Part shown: piece after piece, positions 41,147 to 43,138 of the stretch
Layout: every line of letters starts with the position of its first letter
Numbering within the stretch: the stretch's first letter is position 1
From: an uncultured Lachnospiraceae bacterium
GTDB lineage: Bacteria; Bacillota; Clostridia; Lachnospirales; Lachnospiraceae
Assembly (NCBI GenBank): GCA_902800325.1
Contig: CADCDW010000026.1
Span: forward strand, 1 to 43,138
DNA: 43,138 bases
Direction: 5' to 3'
Translations under genes and position numbers: made by a program
Notes under the pieces: model-generated
Seen by the model: only the letters and a program-made list of their open reading frames with translations
Told to the model about the DNA's origin: nothing
The model's database searches: none

Positions 41147-42469
41147 ATGGAAAGTATCGCAGATATTTCAGCAGCGTTAGAGCAGATTAGAAAAAGAGAA
41201 TGTCCGAAAAAGGAAGTTCTTGCATTGATTGAAAAGGATTTGTGCAGTGGATTATCCGTTTCGGATGTGGAGGTTTATTACAAGAGAAAGATTAGCGTAG
41301 AGAGAATGAAACTTATATCAAAGTGTCTGCATGCCGGAGTGCCAAAGGAGAAGATTGCTTTTATGATGCAGCATAAGGTAGAAGATGACGGGTTAAGAGC
41401 CATATATGAATACACCGTTAATGGTGTACCGTTTGCGATGATTGAGCCATATGTGGAGAGTAACCGTAGTGACAGATTTATCAAGATGGCGGATAGTTGC
41501 AGCAGATATTTATCCAGAGATAAGGATAAGAAAGATGTTAATCCAGAGCAGGTAGAGGAGACAGATGAAACCGTAGAGGAAGTTGTAGACGAAAAGGTGG
41601 AGGAAGTTGCCGAGCCTGTTCAGGAACATCCGGAGACGGATAATAAGAAAACGGTGGAGGATGACAGTAAGACTGTTCCAGAGGAAACTGACAGTCCTGC
41701 TCAGCCGGTGGCACAATCTGCCCTCTTACCGGACGATGTTATAGAGCTACTTACCGGAATGCAGAACATGGTCAAGGGTATTAGTGAGCAGATGGAAAAG
41801 CATGAGCAGATGCTTGAGGCTGAGAAGAATAATACCGTTCACATGGAGGATAAGATCAGAGAGGAATATATAGCGAAGCTTGAAGAAAAGGAGAAGCAGC
41901 TTCAGGCAAAGGATGCGGAGATGGAGGAGCAGCAAAACCGTATCAGAGAATTGAAGCGTGCGGAGCTTAAGGTCAAGGAAGAGTATGAAAAGAAGATTAA
42001 AGAGCTTGAAGATAGAGCGAAAGTAAGAAGTGAAGAAAAGGCAGACACGAACAACGAAGTAAAGGCTAAGGAGACGGAGCCTGTTCCGGATATGCCTGTC
42101 CAACAGATAGAGGAGGAAACTAAAGTGGCAAAGAGTGATATTCCTGTTTCTTATTCAAGGATTATGACTGATAGTAGCGGTCAGGTGGTATCTGCTCAAC
42201 CATTGGAAGTAATGACACGCAGAAGAAGAGGTGTTATGGCAGTTGGCAGTGCGTTGGTTTTTAAGAAGAAATCACAGCGAGACATGGTTGACAGAGCTCT
42301 TGCCGGAGAGCTTACGGTTGAACAGATCGCTCAGATCAGACATGGGATGGAACTTAACTTGAGAGAGGATCAGCTCTGTACCATTATTAAGAGCAGATGT
42401 GATGCAAAGATTATGAAGGAAGTAGTTGAGATGGCTGCTCTTCAAAACCAAATGGGATATTTTGTGTAA
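41147..42469 (+). CDS. Coiled-coil hypothetical protein of the transfer region
   Basis: 440 residues from ATG 41147, with GGAGGTG at 41134-41140; an earlier ATG at 41132 overlaps that site. N-terminal helical repeats (about 5-120, IRKRECPKKEVLALIEKDL, MKLISKCLHAGVPKEKIAFMMQ) of an HTH-like kind, an acidic linker (125-200, EETDETVEEVVDEKVEEV), a long coiled coil (205-300) and a C-terminal helical domain (LAGELTVEQIAQIRHGMELNLREDQLCTII). The N- and C-terminal parts share a similar pattern, possibly an old duplication. No family recognised. Its place between relaxase and pcfB suggests a role in transfer. Confidence 0.75.
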   Translation: MESIADISAALEQIRKRECPKKEVLALIEKDLCSGLSVSDVEVYYKRKISVERMKLISKCLHAGVPKEKIAFMMQHKVEDDGLRAIYEYTVNGVPFAMIEPYVESNRSDRFIKMADSCSRYLSRDKDKKDVNPEQVEETDETVEEVVDEKVEEVAEPVQEHPETDNKKTVEDDSKTVPEETDSPAQPVAQSALLPDDVIELLTGMQNMVKGISEQMEKHEQMLEAEKNNTVHMEDKIREEYIAKLEEKEKQLQAKDAEMEEQQNRIRELKRAELKVKEEYEKKIKELEDRAKVRSEEKADTNNEVKAKETEPVPDMPVQQIEEETKVAKSDIPVSYSRIMTDSSGQVVSAQPLEVMTRRRRGVMAVGSALVFKKKSQRDMVDRALAGELTVEQIAQIRHGMELNLREDQLCTIIKSRCDAKIMKEVVEMAALQNQMGYFV

Positions 42470-42481
42470 GGAGGGGATGTT

Positions 42482-43081
42482 ATGGCAGAGGAAATACAAG
42501 AAGCGGTACAGATTATCAGAGTTGCTTTTGAGGGCGTAGAGGTTGCTATGAAGATCGGAAGCGGTGGTATCAGTGCGATGCAGAAAATGGCTGATTTATT
42601 CAAAGGTCTGCTTGATTACGAGAAGTCGATAGGAAAAACGAATATGAGAAGCCTGCTTATGAAAGGTGGAGACCTGCAGGTGTTTCAGTTTGACATGGAG
42701 GATATGAAGAAAGTCAAGAATATGGCTAAGAAGTATGGAATATTATATTCCGTATTACCTCCGGTCAACAAAGAGCAGGGTAAGGCTGAAATCCTGTTCC
42801 ATAGTGAGGCAGTTCCACGAGTAAACATGATGGTACAGAAGCTGAGCAAGGGCAGAGTGACAACCTTTGAGGATTACTTAAAGGAAGAGGACGGTAAGCA
42901 GCTTGATACGATAATGAATTATCTGAATGAGGAGAAGAAAAAGGGAAACCTTGATGTCCACACTGAAGCAAACAAAGCGATTGATGACATGATTGAAAAG
43001 ATAGGTATGTTTGCTATGGAGAAGGATTCGGTCAGTGTGGTGAATATTATCACGCTTGGGAGCACCCCTTCTCACGCTTGA
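42482..43081 (+). CDS. pcfB: PcfB-family conjugation protein
   Basis: 199 residues, ribosome site GGAGGGG before ATG 42482. Matches PcfB (DUF3801): FKGLLDYEKSIGKTNMRSLLMKGGDLQVFQFDMEDMKKVKNMAKKYGILYSVLPPVNKEQGKAEILFHSEAVPRVNMMVQKL. In pCF10 PcfB works with the coupling protein PcfC, whose gene normally comes next and would lie beyond the window. The last codons (TLGSTPSHA) are encoded by the first two copies of a TCACGCTTGGGAGCACC repeat, so the C-terminal tail may not be ancestral. Confidence 0.9.
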   Translation: MAEEIQEAVQIIRVAFEGVEVAMKIGSGGISAMQKMADLFKGLLDYEKSIGKTNMRSLLMKGGDLQVFQFDMEDMKKVKNMAKKYGILYSVLPPVNKEQGKAEILFHSEAVPRVNMMVQKLSKGRVTTFEDYLKEEDGKQLDTIMNYLNEEKKKGNLDVHTEANKAIDDMIEKIGMFAMEKDSVSVVNIITLGSTPSHA

Positions 43082-43124
43082 GAGCACCCTGAAATCATGA
43101 CGGATTCTCATGCTTGGGAGCACC
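43050..43124. repeat. Three direct repeats at the end of pcfB
   Basis: TCACGCTTGGGAGCACC (43050), TCACGCTTGAGAGCACC (43072) and TCATGCTTGGGAGCACC (43108), 17 bases each and nearly identical, spaced 22 and 36 bases. The first two overlap the pcfB 3' end. The array may continue past the window. Confidence 0.8.
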
Positions 43125-43138
43125 TTGTGACCACTAGA

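Larger units (their letters stand above)
23764..43138. mobile_element. Integrative conjugative element, left part
   Basis: Partition genes (parB-like, parM, parR-like), RadC, DUF3991/Toprim, MobC, a MOBP-type relaxase, PcfB and a large surface adhesin form a continuous block starting right after lysS. It is transcribed almost entirely to the right. VirD4, T4SS genes and a recombinase are not seen and presumably lie beyond 43138. A plasmid-like partition set suggests a replicating circular stage. Confidence 0.85.

Noticed and set aside
43050-43124. Terminator after pcfB
   Set aside because: The repeats are direct, not inverted, and have no T-run.

Overview
This looks like a low-GC Firmicutes chromosome, most probably Lachnospiraceae. 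The evidence is AT-rich DNA, strong AGGAGG-type ribosome sites, a purine pathway with separate IMP cyclohydrolase and AICAR formyltransferase genes, and a plasmid-like conjugative element of a kind common in gut Clostridia. The genus cannot be fixed from the sequence. All family assignments come from reading motifs; no database search was run.

Bases 1-23,763 are chromosomal. They start with six 74-bp tandem repeats and a nuclease-fold gene, then an acetyltransferase, holA and rpsT. A very large PAS/GGDEF/EAL signalling protein follows on the minus strand. Next come a membrane protein with glgB, a SanA/YdcF-like protein, and the two last steps of purine synthesis. From 14,068 to 19,763 lies an envelope-sugar cluster: a GT-C-like membrane protein, a MITE-like element, a WecE-like aminotransferase, two small EamA/SMR proteins, an acetyltransferase and an ArnC-like glycosyltransferase. 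Together these could make, lipid-load, flip and transfer a 4-amino sugar. Directly after it are a small lipoprotein with two VYGPP motifs and a radical SAM/SPASM enzyme, which look like a substrate and its maturase. greA and lysS close the chromosomal part.

From about 23,700 to the right edge the window holds the left part of an integrative conjugative element, apparently inserted at the 3' end of lysS. In order it carries: a ParB-like protein with three palindromic iterons in its 3' end; a five-repeat zinc-ribbon protein; a roughly 285-nt stretch that folds into many helices (candidate structured RNA); a Cys-rich protein; ParM and a ParR-like partner; two tiny ORFs; a lipoprotein; and a 1798-residue sortase-anchored thioester/Cna-B adhesin. 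After these come two hypothetical proteins (one DUF5688-like), RadC, a DUF3991/Toprim protein, a nine-copy repeat array with an oriT-like palindrome region, MobC, a MOBP-type relaxase, a coiled-coil protein and PcfB. The VirD4/T4SS genes and the integrase presumably lie beyond the right edge.

Most notable for follow-up: the VYGPP lipoprotein/rSAM pair, the folded intergenic region at 26.5-26.8 kb, the mini-ORF repeats at the left edge, the Arn-like sugar cluster in a Gram-positive setting, and the apparent replacement of the lysS 3' end by the mobile element.
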